From NCBI GenBank assembly GCA_000717735.1, contig JOBE01000037.1, positions 1 through 64,000 of the forward strand: DNA of 64,000 nucleotides. The letters are read 5' to 3'. A model generated the notes under the pieces. That model was not told where the DNA came from. It made no database searches and saw nothing but the letters and a program-made list of their open reading frames with translations. How positions within the stretch are numbered: position 1 is the first letter of the stretch; the number at the start of each line of letters is the position of its first letter. The position numbers and the translations under genes were made by a program. Of the stretch, positions 8,594 to 16,363 are shown piece by piece. Source of the DNA: Streptomyces griseoluteus (GTDB taxonomy: Bacteria; Actinomycetota; Actinomycetes; Streptomycetales; Streptomycetaceae).

Positions 8594-9787
8594 ATGTCGT
8601 ACGTAGAGGTGCCTGGGGCGAAAGTACCGATCCGGATGTGGGCCGACCCTGCCACGGTGGAGGGCGGTGCGATGCAGCAGCTGCAGAACGTGGCGACGCT
8701 GCCGTGGATCAAGGGCCTGGCCGTGATGCCGGACGTGCACTACGGCAAGGGCGCGACGGTCGGTTCGGTGATCGCGATGCAGGGGGCGGTCTGCCCGGCG
8801 GCGGTCGGTGTGGACATCGGCTGCGGGATGTCGGCGGTCAAGTCCTCCCTGACGGCGAACGACCTGCCGGGCGATCTGTCGCGGCTCCGGTCGAAGATCG
8901 AGCAGGCGATTCCGGTGGGCCGGGGGATGCACCGTACGGAGGTGGACCCGGGGCGGCTCTACCAGTTCCCGACGTCGGGGTGGGACGACTTCTGGTCGCG
9001 GTTCGACGGGGTCGCGGATGCGGTGAAGTTCCGTCGCGGACGGGCGGCTCAGCAGATGGGAACCCTCGGCGCGGGAAATCATTTTGTGGAACTTTGTGTC
9101 GACATGTCCGATTCGGTGTGGCTCATGCTGCACTCCGGGTCCCGGAATATCGGCAAGGAGCTCGCCGAGTACCACATTGGCGAAGCGCGGAAGCTGCCGC
9201 ACAATCAGGGCCTCGTCGACCGCGACCTGGCGGTGTTCGTCGCGGACACCCCGCAGATGGCGGCCTACCGCCACGACCTCTTCTGGGCCCAGGAGTACGC
9301 GAAGTACAACCGCGCGATCATGATGGCGCTCTTTCAGGAGGTCGTCCGCCGAGAGTTCCGCAAGGCCAGGGTGAGCTTCGATCCGGTCATCTCCTGCCAC
9401 CACAACTACGTGGCGGAGGAGCGGTACGAGGGCATGGATATGCTGGTCACACGGAAGGGTGCGATCCGAGCCGGCTCCGGGGAGTTCGGGATCATCCCGG
9501 GCTCGATGGGCACGGGCTCGTACATCGTGAAGGGCCTTGGCAACGCGGCGTCGTTCAATTCGGCCTCCCACGGAGCCGGCCGGAAGATGAGCCGGAGCGA
9601 AGCCAAGCGGCGCTTCTCGACGCGGGATCTGGAAGAGCAGACACGGGGTGTGGAGTGCCGCAAGGACTCCGGCGTCGTGGACGAGATCCCGGGTGCGTAC
9701 AAGCCGATCGAGAAGGTGATCGACCAGCAGCGCGACCTGGTGGAGGTCGTCGCAAAGCTGAAGCAGGTCATCTGCGTGAAGGGCTGA
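8594..9787 (+). CDS. rtcB: RtcB family RNA-splicing ligase
   Basis: GTP-dependent RNA ligase joining 3'-phosphate or 2',3'-cyclic phosphate ends to 5'-OH ends; in bacteria it acts in RNA repair. 397 residues, uninterrupted. Signatures: metal-binding cysteine in DIGCGMSA (C77), GAGNHFVE, LHSGSRNIG, and SHGAGRKMSR, which contains the histidine (about H326) that is guanylylated in this family. GAGGGAG precedes the ATG. No archease (PF01951) or RtcA gene is visible beside it. Instead a LAGLIDADG endonuclease gene converges on its 3' end. GC content looks lower by eye than in argS or hemL, hinting at separate ancestry. Confidence 0.95.
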   Translation: MSYVEVPGAKVPIRMWADPATVEGGAMQQLQNVATLPWIKGLAVMPDVHYGKGATVGSVIAMQGAVCPAAVGVDIGCGMSAVKSSLTANDLPGDLSRLRSKIEQAIPVGRGMHRTEVDPGRLYQFPTSGWDDFWSRFDGVADAVKFRRGRAAQQMGTLGAGNHFVELCVDMSDSVWLMLHSGSRNIGKELAEYHIGEARKLPHNQGLVDRDLAVFVADTPQMAAYRHDLFWAQEYAKYNRAIMMALFQEVVRREFRKARVSFDPVISCHHNYVAEERYEGMDMLVTRKGAIRAGSGEFGIIPGSMGTGSYIVKGLGNAASFNSASHGAGRKMSRSEAKRRFSTRDLEEQTRGVECRKDSGVVDEIPGAYKPIEKVIDQQRDLVEVVAKLKQVICVKG

Positions 9788-9806
9788 GGTCGGACGATGG
9801 ATGTCG

Positions 9807-9841
9807 GTGTGACCCGGTACGGACTCCGTACCGGGCCACAC
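9807..9841. terminator. Terminator between rtcB and the LAGLIDADG gene
   Basis: An 11-bp perfect stem (CCCGGTACGGA, 9813-9823 with 9825-9835) is extended by a GTGTG/CACAC outer stem across one mismatch. Only one unpaired base lies at the centre, so the top pairs will open. It lies between convergent genes. Confidence 0.8.
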
Positions 9842-9852
9842 TTGTCCCGGCG

Positions 9853-10734
9853 TCAGAGATGCGTAGGTGTCTTGGTCGGCAAGGGGACCTGCCCTGCCTT
9901 TAGCCGCCACAGCCGCAGGGAGCAGCTCTTTTCGGTGCGCCCAAGTTCCACGGCTGCGATCGCCGGGCTGTCCCTGGCCAAGAGAATCCGGTCCTCCCGG
10001 GGTTTCCAACGCCGCTTAGGGGAGATCTTCATGCCTTCAGGGCGCACCCAGGTCTGGATCGAGGCTGCGTTGGCCTTCTTGTGGTCCAGGGCGAGGCAGC
10101 CGGGGTAGTAGAGGTGCGCGGCGAGCTGCTGGGCCTGTTCCTTGTAGTACGTGATGACGTAGACCTGGTCACGGGCGTTGCGGCGGGCGCTGCGCTCGGC
10201 GCCCGTGATCTTCTTCGTGTAGTGGCACAGGTATGCGGCAAGAGCCGTGCTGGCCGACGTGAAGGAGAGAAACGGGATGCCCTCGGCGGTCCAGCCGAGC
10301 GATCCATCGGCATCGACGACGCCGCGGAGGTAGTCCGGCCGGGAGAATTCGACGCGGGGTGGCCGGATGGCCCACGACTTCTTGCCGTAGGGGATCCCGA
10401 GCTCGTTGATGATGGTCCTGGCTTCGAGTGCGCACAGGGACCATGTGGCCGAGTGGTGCTGCTTGGCGAAGTTGGTGGTGCGGACCCGTTCCGTGACGAA
10501 GCTGTAGTACGGGGTCAGGCGCTGGAACTCGTAGAGGATGTGGATGTCCCGCGCGTTGATCTCGGCAGACAGCCTGCCCTTCTGGCCCGTGCCCTGGGAC
10601 AGATGGCCGTCCGTCTGGAGGAAGCCGAACATGTAGGCATAGTTCGGGTCTTCGAGATCCATGAAAGACGGCGTGGTGGGAGTGAGGGCGCTGACGTCGA
10701 AGAGCGCGGGCGCGCTAGGGTCCTGTTCAGCCAT
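9853..10734 (-). CDS. Free-standing LAGLIDADG homing-type endonuclease
   Basis: 293 residues with two LAGLIDADG-like helices, each ending in the catalytic acidic residue: MFGFLQTDGHL (about residues 35-45) and YLRGVVDADGSLG (about 138-150). A single chain with two motifs acts as a pseudo-dimer that cuts a long asymmetric site. The last 40 residues (WKPREDRILLA, AAVELGRTEKSCSLRLWRLK) look like a homeodomain/Myb-type helix-turn-helix, a common add-on. There are no intein splicing motifs (no N-terminal Cys/Ser block, no C-terminal HN), and neither neighbour is interrupted, so it is neither intein nor intron encoded here. GC looks lower than flanking genes. It could be a solo mobile endonuclease or a domesticated DNA-binding protein. 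Confidence 0.82.
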   Translation of the reverse strand: MAEQDPSAPALFDVSALTPTTPSFMDLEDPNYAYMFGFLQTDGHLSQGTGQKGRLSAEINARDIHILYEFQRLTPYYSFVTERVRTTNFAKQHHSATWSLCALEARTIINELGIPYGKKSWAIRPPRVEFSRPDYLRGVVDADGSLGWTAEGIPFLSFTSASTALAAYLCHYTKKITGAERSARRNARDQVYVITYYKEQAQQLAAHLYYPGCLALDHKKANAASIQTWVRPEGMKISPKRRWKPREDRILLARDSPAIAAVELGRTEKSCSLRLWRLKAGQVPLPTKTPTHL

Positions 10735-10760
10735 GGGAAGTTGCGTCTTCCTTCTGGTGA

Positions 10761-10796
10761 GGCCCTCGACTGGGACGGGAATCCCGGTCGAGGGCC
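10761..10796 (-). terminator. Terminator of the SDR gene
   Basis: A 15-bp stem with one G-T pair (10761-10775 with 10782-10796, GGCCCTCGACTGGGA arm) and a 6-nt loop, followed on the minus strand by a short distance to the endonuclease start. It should stop transcripts coming leftwards from the dehydrogenase gene. Confidence 0.8.
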
Positions 10797-10889
10797 GTTC
10801 TGTATGGAGTTGTCTTCGACGTTAGGTCGGGGTTTCGGCCGCCGTGTGGGTGATCGAGGTGGTTCACCCGAACGTGTGGCGGGTCGTTG

Positions 10890-11654
10890 TCAGAGCTCGC
10901 GGTGGACCTTGGTGTTGGACGCCTGGGCCCGGGGGCGGACGACGAGGAGGTCGATGTTGACGTGCGGGGGGCGGGTGCAGGCCCACGTGATGGTGTCCGC
11001 GACGTCGTCCGCGGTCAGCGGCTCGGCCACGCCGGCGTAGACCTTGGCGGCCTTGTCGGTGTCGCCGCGGAAGCGGGTGGTGGCGAACTCGTCCGTCTTC
11101 ACCATGCCGGGGGCGATCTCGATGACGCGGACCGGGGTGCCGACGATCTCCAGGCGGAGGGTCTCGGCGAGCACGCGGGCGCCGTTCTTGGCGGCGACGT
11201 AGCCGGCGCCGCCCTCGTAGGTGGAGTGGCCGGCGGTGGAGGAGAGGACGACGACCGTGCCGTCGCCGCTCGCGGTGAGGGCGGGCAGCAGGGCCTGGGT
11301 CATGTGGAGGGTGCCGATGACGTTGACCTCGTACATCTGGCGCCAGTCGGCGGGGTCGCCGGTGGCGACCGGGTCGGCGCCGAGCGCGCCGCCCGCGTTG
11401 TTGACGAGGACGGCGAGGGTGCGGAACGCGGTGGCGAACTCGTCGACGGCGGCGCGGTCGGTGACGTCGAGGGCGTAGGCGGTGGCCTGGTGGCCGGCCT
11501 CGTTGATCTCGGCGGCCAGGGCCTCGACGCGGTCCTTGCGCCGGGCGGTGAGGACCACGCGGTAGCCGGCGGCGGCCAGCTGCCGCGCGGTGGCGGCGCC
11601 GATTCCGCTGCTCGCTCCGGTGATGACGGCGATGGGGGTGCCGGGGGCAGTCAT
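10890..11654 (-). CDS. SDR family NAD(P)-dependent oxidoreductase
   Basis: 254-residue classical short-chain dehydrogenase/reductase, a cytosolic Rossmann enzyme that oxidises or reduces a hydroxyl/carbonyl substrate. Cofactor motif TGASSGIG (about residues 12-19) with LTARRKDR after strand 2, which favours NADP(H). NNAGG, catalytic serine in VVLSSTAG, and YVAAK as the YxxxK pair. The sequence resembles YdfG/serine-dehydrogenase-like SDRs (EIAPGMVKTDEF), but the substrate cannot be named. GAGGAG lies about 9 nt before the ATG. It is followed by its own terminator and preceded by the ynfA-like gene on the same strand. Confidence 0.9.
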   Translation of the reverse strand: MTAPGTPIAVITGASSGIGAATARQLAAAGYRVVLTARRKDRVEALAAEINEAGHQATAYALDVTDRAAVDEFATAFRTLAVLVNNAGGALGADPVATGDPADWRQMYEVNVIGTLHMTQALLPALTASGDGTVVVLSSTAGHSTYEGGAGYVAAKNGARVLAETLRLEIVGTPVRVIEIAPGMVKTDEFATTRFRGDTDKAAKVYAGVAEPLTADDVADTITWACTRPPHVNIDLLVVRPRAQASNTKVHREL

Positions 11655-11721
11655 GACGGGGTGCTCCTCGCGCGGGTGGTCGATGACGTCGATCGCCCGG
11701 TCAGGATAGGCGGGGCGCCGG

Positions 11722-12057
11722 TCAGTGATCTCGGGGGGCGTACATGATCACGGCCATGCCGGCGAGGCAGACGAGGGCGCCGATGACGTCCCAGCGGTCG
11801 GGCCGGTAGCCGTCGGCCGCCATGCCCCAGGCGATGGAGCCGGCGACGAAGACTCCGCCGTAGGCGGCGAGGACGCGGCCGAACTCGGCGTCGGGCTGGA
11901 GGGTGGCGACGAAGCCGTAGATCCCGAGGGCGAGGACTCCGGTGCCGATCCAGATCCAGCCGCGGTGCTCGCGGACGCCTTGCCAGACGAGCCAGGCGCC
12001 ACCGATCTCGAAGAGTGCGGCGAGGGCGAAGAGGGCGACGGATCGGGCGGTCAGCAT
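11722..12057 (-). CDS. YnfA family (UPF0060) membrane protein
   Basis: 111-residue inner-membrane protein with four transmembrane helices ([78 protein letters not shown]). The pattern [18 protein letters not shown] and [10 protein letters not shown] identifies UPF0060/YnfA, which is related to small multidrug-resistance efflux pumps. A role in efflux is known only for some homologues. ATG at 12057 gives the family's usual length; an upstream GTG at 12087 would add ten residues. The ribosome binding site is weak at both. Confidence 0.9.
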   Translation of the reverse strand: MLTARSVALFALAALFEIGGAWLVWQGVREHRGWIWIGTGVLALGIYGFVATLQPDAEFGRVLAAYGGVFVAGSIAWGMAADGYRPDRWDVIGALVCLAGMAVIMYAPRDH

Positions 12058-12140
12058 GGAGGCAGCCTGCCACGGGTCAAGGGACACGCAGGCTGATGGG
12101 TTGTCAGAATATCGGATGATGTGTGGGTATTTTGGGCTTC

Positions 12141-12668
12141 ATGCGTGGAATGCGGAAGGGTGTGCTCGGGGTCGCTCTCGCGGCCGCGGTGGTGATGGGT
12201 TCGGGTGCGAGCGCGGCGGGTGCGGGTGCCGGCGCTGGTCTCCGTGCCGGTGCCGGTGCCGGTGTCGTGGGGCCGGAGGCCGGGGTCGAGGCGGATCTGG
12301 CTCATCACGGTCATGTCTCCCTCTGGGACGGGAGGGTCGGTGTCTGGCTGGTCAGTGAGAACCACGGCCCCTCCCACCTCTCCCAGGCGACGGTCCGGCT
12401 CGCCTTCTCCGAGCCGATGGCGGGCGGCCAGGAGCTGCCCCAGGCGTGTCTGTGGAGCAGTGACCGGGTGGTGTCGTGCCGGACGGGCGAACTGCGGGCC
12501 GTGGGGGGCATCGGTGAGCTGGCGCTCGACCTGCGGACCGCGGGCTTCCCGGACGAGATGACCGTGGAGATCACCACGGCCTGGCGGGACGGGGTGACCG
12601 ACCGGAACCCGGCGAACGACCGGCACCGGGTTCTCGTGTTCTCGACCGGGGACCCGTACGTCTTCTGA
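12141..12668 (+). CDS. Secreted protein of unknown function
   Basis: 175 residues beginning with a basic tip and hydrophobic signal peptide (MRKGVLGVALAAAVVMG, likely cleaved after ASA). A low-complexity Gly/Ala stretch follows, then a compact domain containing two cysteines (QACLWSSDRVVSCRTG) likely to be disulfide bonded. The middle part (VWLVSENHGPSHLSQATVRLAFSEP, TTAWRDGVTDRNPANDRHR) reads like the bacterial DUF11/Ig-like beta-sandwich domains of secreted actinobacterial proteins, though I would not assign it firmly. No convincing ribosome binding site exists at any of the three in-frame starts (12123, 12141, 12150). Confidence 0.7.
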   Translation: MRGMRKGVLGVALAAAVVMGSGASAAGAGAGAGLRAGAGAGVVGPEAGVEADLAHHGHVSLWDGRVGVWLVSENHGPSHLSQATVRLAFSEPMAGGQELPQACLWSSDRVVSCRTGELRAVGGIGELALDLRTAGFPDEMTVEITTAWRDGVTDRNPANDRHRVLVFSTGDPYVF

Positions 12669-12694
12669 GCACGCCTCCTGGTCGCCGCTCCGGT

Positions 12695-14119
12695 TCAGCG
12701 GCTCGTCCAGTGGACGTAGCCGTCGGGGCGGACCAGTACCGCCGTCCGTCGTGCCGGGTCGGTCCAGGTGGCCCGTACGAGGCGCGCCGGGGAGACGGGC
12801 GCGGTCCCGGGCAGGGCCGGGGGCTCGCCCGCCGGGGCGATGAGGACGAACTCGCCCGCGCGCAGCAGCTCGTACAGCCGTCCCTCGCGCAGTCGCACGT
12901 CCGGCGCACGGCGGCCCGCGGGGCGGACGGAACCCGCCGGCGGCGCGTACGCGATGCCGATTCCGCTGATCATGCCCATGGCGCGGGCCGAGGCGGGCCG
13001 CACCGCGTTCAGGAAGCGGGCGGCGAGGGTGCGGGCGGCCCGGGTGAGCGGGGTGTGCGCCATCGCGAGGCGCACGATCGCGCCGCTGCTGCGCAGCACC
13101 ATGGCGCCGACCGGGTGCCGCTCGGACTGGTAGCTGTCGAGGAGCGCCTCGGGGTCGGGGGCCTCGCCGCGCAGGACCGCGGTGAGCTTCCAGGAGAGGT
13201 TGGCGGCGTCCTGCAGGCCGGTGTTCATGCCCTGGCCGCCGGCGGGGGAGTGGACGTGGGCGGCGTCTCCGGCGAGGAAGACCCGGCCCACCCGGTAGGC
13301 CGGGGCCTGGCGCTCGTCGCTGTGGAAGCGGGAGATCCAGCGGGGGTCGCGCATGCCGAAGTCGGTGCCGAGGGCGCGGCGGGCGATCTCGCGGACCTCG
13401 TCGAGGTCGACGGGCTCGCTGTCGGCGACCTGGCGGGTGCGGCTCCAGCCCATCACCCGGTACCAGCCGTCGCCGAAGGGCGCGAGGAAGGCGAAGGTGT
13501 CGCCGGAGCCGCTGACGGTGAACAGGCGGCCGGGTTCCTCTGTGAGGCGGACGTCGGCGAGGACCATGGAGCGGATCACGGAGCTGCCGGGGAACGGCAG
13601 GTTCAGGGCGGTGCGGACCGCGCTGCGGACGCCGTCCGTGCCGACCAGGTGGCGGGCGTCGAGGGTGAACGGCGCGCCGTCCGGGCCGGTGAGCTCCGCG
13701 GTGACCGTGTCGGCGTCCTGGCGCAGTCCGCGCAGCTCCGTGCCGTACCGGAAGGTGACTCCGGCGTCCTTCGCGCGGCGCTCCAGGAGGTGCTCCACCT
13801 CGTACTGCGGGGTGACGAGCAGGTGGTTGAAGCGGCTGGGCAGGCGGCTGAGGTCGAGGTCGAGCCGGCCGAAGAGCCGGGCGCGGGGGAGGGGCGTGCC
13901 CTTGGTGAGGAGTTCGTCGGCGAGGCCGCGGGCGTCGAGCTGCTCCAGGGTGCGGGCGTGCACGCCGAAGGCGCGGGTCATGTTGCTCAGGCCATGCGGG
14001 CGGCGCTCGACGAGGGTGACGTCGACGCCGGCGGCGGCGAGGTCGCCGGCGAGGAGCAGGCCGGTGGGGCCGGCGCCGATGACGAGAACGTCCGTGTCGG
14101 TGGTGCGCATGGTGCTCAT
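12695..14119 (-). CDS. FAD-dependent aromatic-type monooxygenase
   Basis: 474-residue class A flavin monooxygenase, using NAD(P)H and O2 to hydroxylate a substrate, typically aromatic or polyketide. Motifs: GAGPTGLLLAGDLAAAG (FAD ADP-binding), DG segment GTDGVRSAVR, and GRVFLAGDAAHVHSPAGGQGMNTGLQ (GD motif contacting FAD ribose). A thioredoxin-like C-terminal domain follows, as in PgaE/RebC-type enzymes. A GGAGG ribosome binding site lies before ATG 14119. It is divergent from a TetR gene across operator repeats, so it is probably repressed by that TetR and induced by its substrate or an antibiotic. Isolated monooxygenases of this group include rifampicin- and tetracycline-inactivating enzymes, but the substrate here is unknown. 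Confidence 0.9.
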   Translation of the reverse strand: MSTMRTTDTDVLVIGAGPTGLLLAGDLAAAGVDVTLVERRPHGLSNMTRAFGVHARTLEQLDARGLADELLTKGTPLPRARLFGRLDLDLSRLPSRFNHLLVTPQYEVEHLLERRAKDAGVTFRYGTELRGLRQDADTVTAELTGPDGAPFTLDARHLVGTDGVRSAVRTALNLPFPGSSVIRSMVLADVRLTEEPGRLFTVSGSGDTFAFLAPFGDGWYRVMGWSRTRQVADSEPVDLDEVREIARRALGTDFGMRDPRWISRFHSDERQAPAYRVGRVFLAGDAAHVHSPAGGQGMNTGLQDAANLSWKLTAVLRGEAPDPEALLDSYQSERHPVGAMVLRSSGAIVRLAMAHTPLTRAARTLAARFLNAVRPASARAMGMISGIGIAYAPPAGSVRPAGRRAPDVRLREGRLYELLRAGEFVLIAPAGEPPALPGTAPVSPARLVRATWTDPARRTAVLVRPDGYVHWTSR

Positions 14120-14144
14120 GGCTGCCTCCAGGGGGCCCACGACC

Positions 14145-14224
14145 GTTGGCCAACACCTGTTGGTCAACGCTTGTTGGCAACTGTAGGGGCAGTTCGAATG
14201 GAGTGTCAACGCCCGTTGGCCTAC
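14145..14224. promoter_or_regulatory. Operator cluster for the monooxygenase/TetR divergon
   Basis: Four related sites built on GTTGGCCAAC: perfect palindrome at 14145-14154, GTTGGTCAAC at 14159-14168, GTTGGCAAC at 14173-14181 and GTTGGCCTAC at 14215-14224. The first two start 14 bp apart. The last overlaps a TACAGT -10-like hexamer (14222-14227) whose spacing puts transcription start on the A of the tetR ATG. TetR dimers bound here could block both promoters. Confidence 0.8.
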
Positions 14225-14234
14225 AGTCGTTGAT

Positions 14235-14795
14235 ATGCCGACCTCCCGCCGCTCCGACGCCACCAGGGCCGCCATCCTGGAGGCCGCCCGTGAGCGCTTC
14301 GCCTCCGACGGATACGAGCGCGCCACCATCCGGGCCATCGCCCGCGACGCCGACATCGATCCGTCGATGGTGATGCGCTACTACGGGAACAAGGAGGGCC
14401 TCTTCGCCGCCGCGTCCGAGATCGAACTCGGCCTGCCCGAACTGGGCTCCCTGCCCGCACAGCACATCGGGGCCGTCCTGGTCGGCCACTTCCTGGAGCG
14501 CTGGGAGCGGGACGAGGTCCTCACCGGGATGCTGCGGGTGGGCGTCACCAACGAGGCGGGGGCCGCCCGCATGCAGGCGATCTTCGCCCAGCAGCTGGGC
14601 CCCGTCACCCGGGGCGTCTGTCCCGACCCGGCCGAGGCGCCGCGGCGGGCGGCGCTCGTCGCCTCCCAGATCCTCGGCATGGCGCTCACCCGTTATGTGC
14701 TGCGCCTGCCGCCGGCCGTGGAGATGTCCACCGACGAGATCGTGGCGTGGCTGGGCCCGACCGTGCAGCGCTATCTGACCGCAGAGGCGCCCTGA
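14235..14795 (+). CDS. TetR family transcriptional regulator
   Basis: 186 residues. The N-terminal helix-turn-helix (about residues 10-55: AAILEAARERFASDGYERATIRAIARDADIDPSMVMRYY is the classic TetR_N pattern, here described not quoted as a probe) is followed by a ligand domain of the TetR_C type (GVTNEAGAARMQAIFAQQ). It is divergent from the FAD monooxygenase, and the intergenic GTTGGCCAAC repeats are its probable operators, so it most likely represses the monooxygenase and itself. No Shine-Dalgarno sequence precedes ATG 14235, and a -10-like TACAGT sits 7 nt upstream, which suggests leaderless mRNA. Confidence 0.9.
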   Translation: MPTSRRSDATRAAILEAARERFASDGYERATIRAIARDADIDPSMVMRYYGNKEGLFAAASEIELGLPELGSLPAQHIGAVLVGHFLERWERDEVLTGMLRVGVTNEAGAARMQAIFAQQLGPVTRGVCPDPAEAPRRAALVASQILGMALTRYVLRLPPAVEMSTDEIVAWLGPTVQRYLTAEAP

Positions 14796-14810
14796 GGGCG
14801 CCGGGGCGCA

Positions 14811-14912
14811 TCGCGGGCAACCGGTGCTCAGCCCCTCGCGGGCAGACCGGTGCTCAGCCCCTCGCGGGCAGACCGGTGCTCAGCCCCCTCGCGGGCCGAC
14901 CGGTCCTCAGCC
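14811..14912. repeat. Four imperfect 26-bp tandem repeats in a convergent intergenic gap
   Basis: Units start at 14811, 14836, 14862 and 14889, each beginning TCGCGGGC and containing ACCGGT-CTCAGCC. Units 1-3 differ by one- or two-base insertions and unit 4 is degenerate and shorter. They fill the space between the tetR stop and the stop of the Mut7-C gene. Each contains the self-complementary ACCGGT, but I see no strong hairpin within a unit. Confidence 0.85.
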
Positions 14913-14914
14913 GG

Positions 14915-15652
14915 TCACCGCGCCGCCGCGCCGCCGAACTCCCGTACCGCGTCGGAGACGATCGCCTCCAGGCGGGCGTGGTGGGCGCCGCGCCAGTAGA
15001 CCCGGCCGCACTCCACGCACTCGGCGAACACGTCGTACGTCTTCTCGGTGCCCTGCTCCAGGCGCGCGCGGACCGCGTCCTTGTCGGCGCCGCTCAGCTC
15101 CCCGTTGCACGCCGTGCACCGCGTCCACGGCGCGAGCGGCGGGGCGAACCGTTCGAGCACGTCGCGGAGCTGGTCGTCCGGCCGGTCACTGTAGATGTAC
15201 GCCCCCGCCCACAGCTCGCGGCGGCGCAGCAGGCCACGGTCCCGCGAGAGCATGACGCGCTGCTCCCGGGCGGAGAGCGCGGCGAGCGCGGGGTCGCCGA
15301 TGTCCTCGCTCTCGTACGCCGCGTCCACCCCGAGCAGCCGCAGCCGCCGGGCCAGGGTGCCGAGGTGCACGTCGAGCAGGAACCGGAGCGGTGCGCCGGG
15401 CACCGGCTGGGGCCGGGCGACGCCCTCCACCTCGACCGTCTCGCCCGCGGCCGGGACGTGCGAGGCGTCGACGGGCCGCCCGTCGACCAGGAGCCTGCCG
15501 GCCTCGGTGAGCGGTACGCCGAGCGACTCCACGACATGGCCGAGCGAGGAGGCCCCGTCCGTGACCACGGACGTGCGGCCCGCGCGCCGCTCCACCGCGA
15601 CGAAGAGTCCGAGGTGGGGGGCGAAACTGATCTGGATCTCCGGTCCGTTCAC
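14915..15652 (-). CDS. Mut7-C ubiquitin/RNase domain protein
   Basis: 245 residues. The N-terminal half (about 1-85) is a ThiS/ubiquitin-like beta-grasp (SSLGHVVESLGVPLTEAGRL, VDGRPVDASH). The C-terminal half is a Mut7-C PIN-fold RNase domain: FLLDVHLGTLARRLRLLG with the first conserved aspartate, and VMLSRDRGLLRRR with another. A zinc ribbon from CTAC (RCTACNGEL) and CVECGRVYWRG ends it. The family is predicted to act in RNA processing, without experimental support I can cite. The start is GTG with a poor ribosome binding site. Confidence 0.88.
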   Translation of the reverse strand: MNGPEIQISFAPHLGLFVAVERRAGRTSVVTDGASSLGHVVESLGVPLTEAGRLLVDGRPVDASHVPAAGETVEVEGVARPQPVPGAPLRFLLDVHLGTLARRLRLLGVDAAYESEDIGDPALAALSAREQRVMLSRDRGLLRRRELWAGAYIYSDRPDDQLRDVLERFAPPLAPWTRCTACNGELSGADKDAVRARLEQGTEKTYDVFAECVECGRVYWRGAHHARLEAIVSDAVREFGGAAAR

Positions 15653-15795
15653 GGGGACAGGATGGCATCGGGGCGGGACGCGCGGCCAGGGAATTCGTCG
15701 TCGGCGGGGCGGTGGCGGGGCAGTGGCGGGGCGGTGGCGGGCACCGCGGAAACCTGACCGTCCACCCGTACGGAACCCTGAGGTACCGTCCCGCC

Positions 15796-16245
15796 ATGAA
15801 GATCATCGACCTCGAGCCCGGCGACCCGCGCCTTGAGAGCGACCTCCTGCCGGTCCTCTCCGAACTCCGCCCCCACCTCACCCCGGAGCTCTTCCGCGAG
15901 GTGTACGACGCCGGCCACCCGCAGGGCCTGCGCTTCAGCGCCGCCTACGCGGACGACGGCCGCTGCGTCGGCGCGGCGGGCTGGCGGATCATCAACAACA
16001 CCAGCTCCCTGCGCAAGCTCTATGTCGACGACCTCGTGACCGCCGCCGACACCCGCTCCACCGGCGTCGGCCACGCGCTCGTCGACCACCTCGACGCCCA
16101 CGCTCGCGCCGCCGGCTGCCATGAGCTCAACCTGGACTCCGGGACCCACCGGACCGGAGCCCACCGCTTCTACCTGCGCGAGCGCTTCGACATCGTGGCC
16201 TTCCACTTCACCCGGCCGCTCACCGCGCCCGAAGACGCCTCCTGA
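15796..16245 (+). CDS. GNAT family N-acetyltransferase
   Basis: 149-residue GNAT-fold acetyltransferase that transfers acetyl from acetyl-CoA to an amine. Conserved pieces: LRKLYVDDLVTAADTRSTGVGHALVDHL (strand 4 plus the pyrophosphate-binding loop, here RSTGVG) and LNLDSGTHRTGAHRFYLRERF (strand 5 and helix 4, typical of GNATs acting on small molecules). The ATG at 15796 is chosen because conserved sequence (MKIIDLEPGDP) starts there; upstream codons are GC-rich repeat. It is a single gene, divergent from the Mut7-C gene across about 140 bp containing short GGCGGGGC-type repeats. Confidence 0.88.
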   Translation: MKIIDLEPGDPRLESDLLPVLSELRPHLTPELFREVYDAGHPQGLRFSAAYADDGRCVGAAGWRIINNTSSLRKLYVDDLVTAADTRSTGVGHALVDHLDAHARAAGCHELNLDSGTHRTGAHRFYLRERFDIVAFHFTRPLTAPEDAS

Positions 16246-16363
16246 CGCACGGGCCGGTCGCCGTTCGGCCGCCGGAGGAGGGCGGGAGGCCCTCTTGTGC
16301 GGGTCGGGGAAGGGCTCCAAGGTGGCGGAAGAGGCACATTCCGGCCGGGGAGGGAGCACCCGT

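Noticed and set aside
9853..10734. Intein or group I intron
   Set aside because: RtcB and neighbouring frames are uninterrupted and the protein lacks intein splicing blocks, so it is a free-standing endonuclease gene.
12695..14356. Extended start of the FAD monooxygenase at 14356
   Set aside because: The extension runs through the operator repeats and into tetR antisense. ATG 14119 has GGAGG and starts the FAD motif region.
14811..14912. CRISPR array
   Set aside because: Units are contiguous tandem repeats without spacers, and no cas gene is present.
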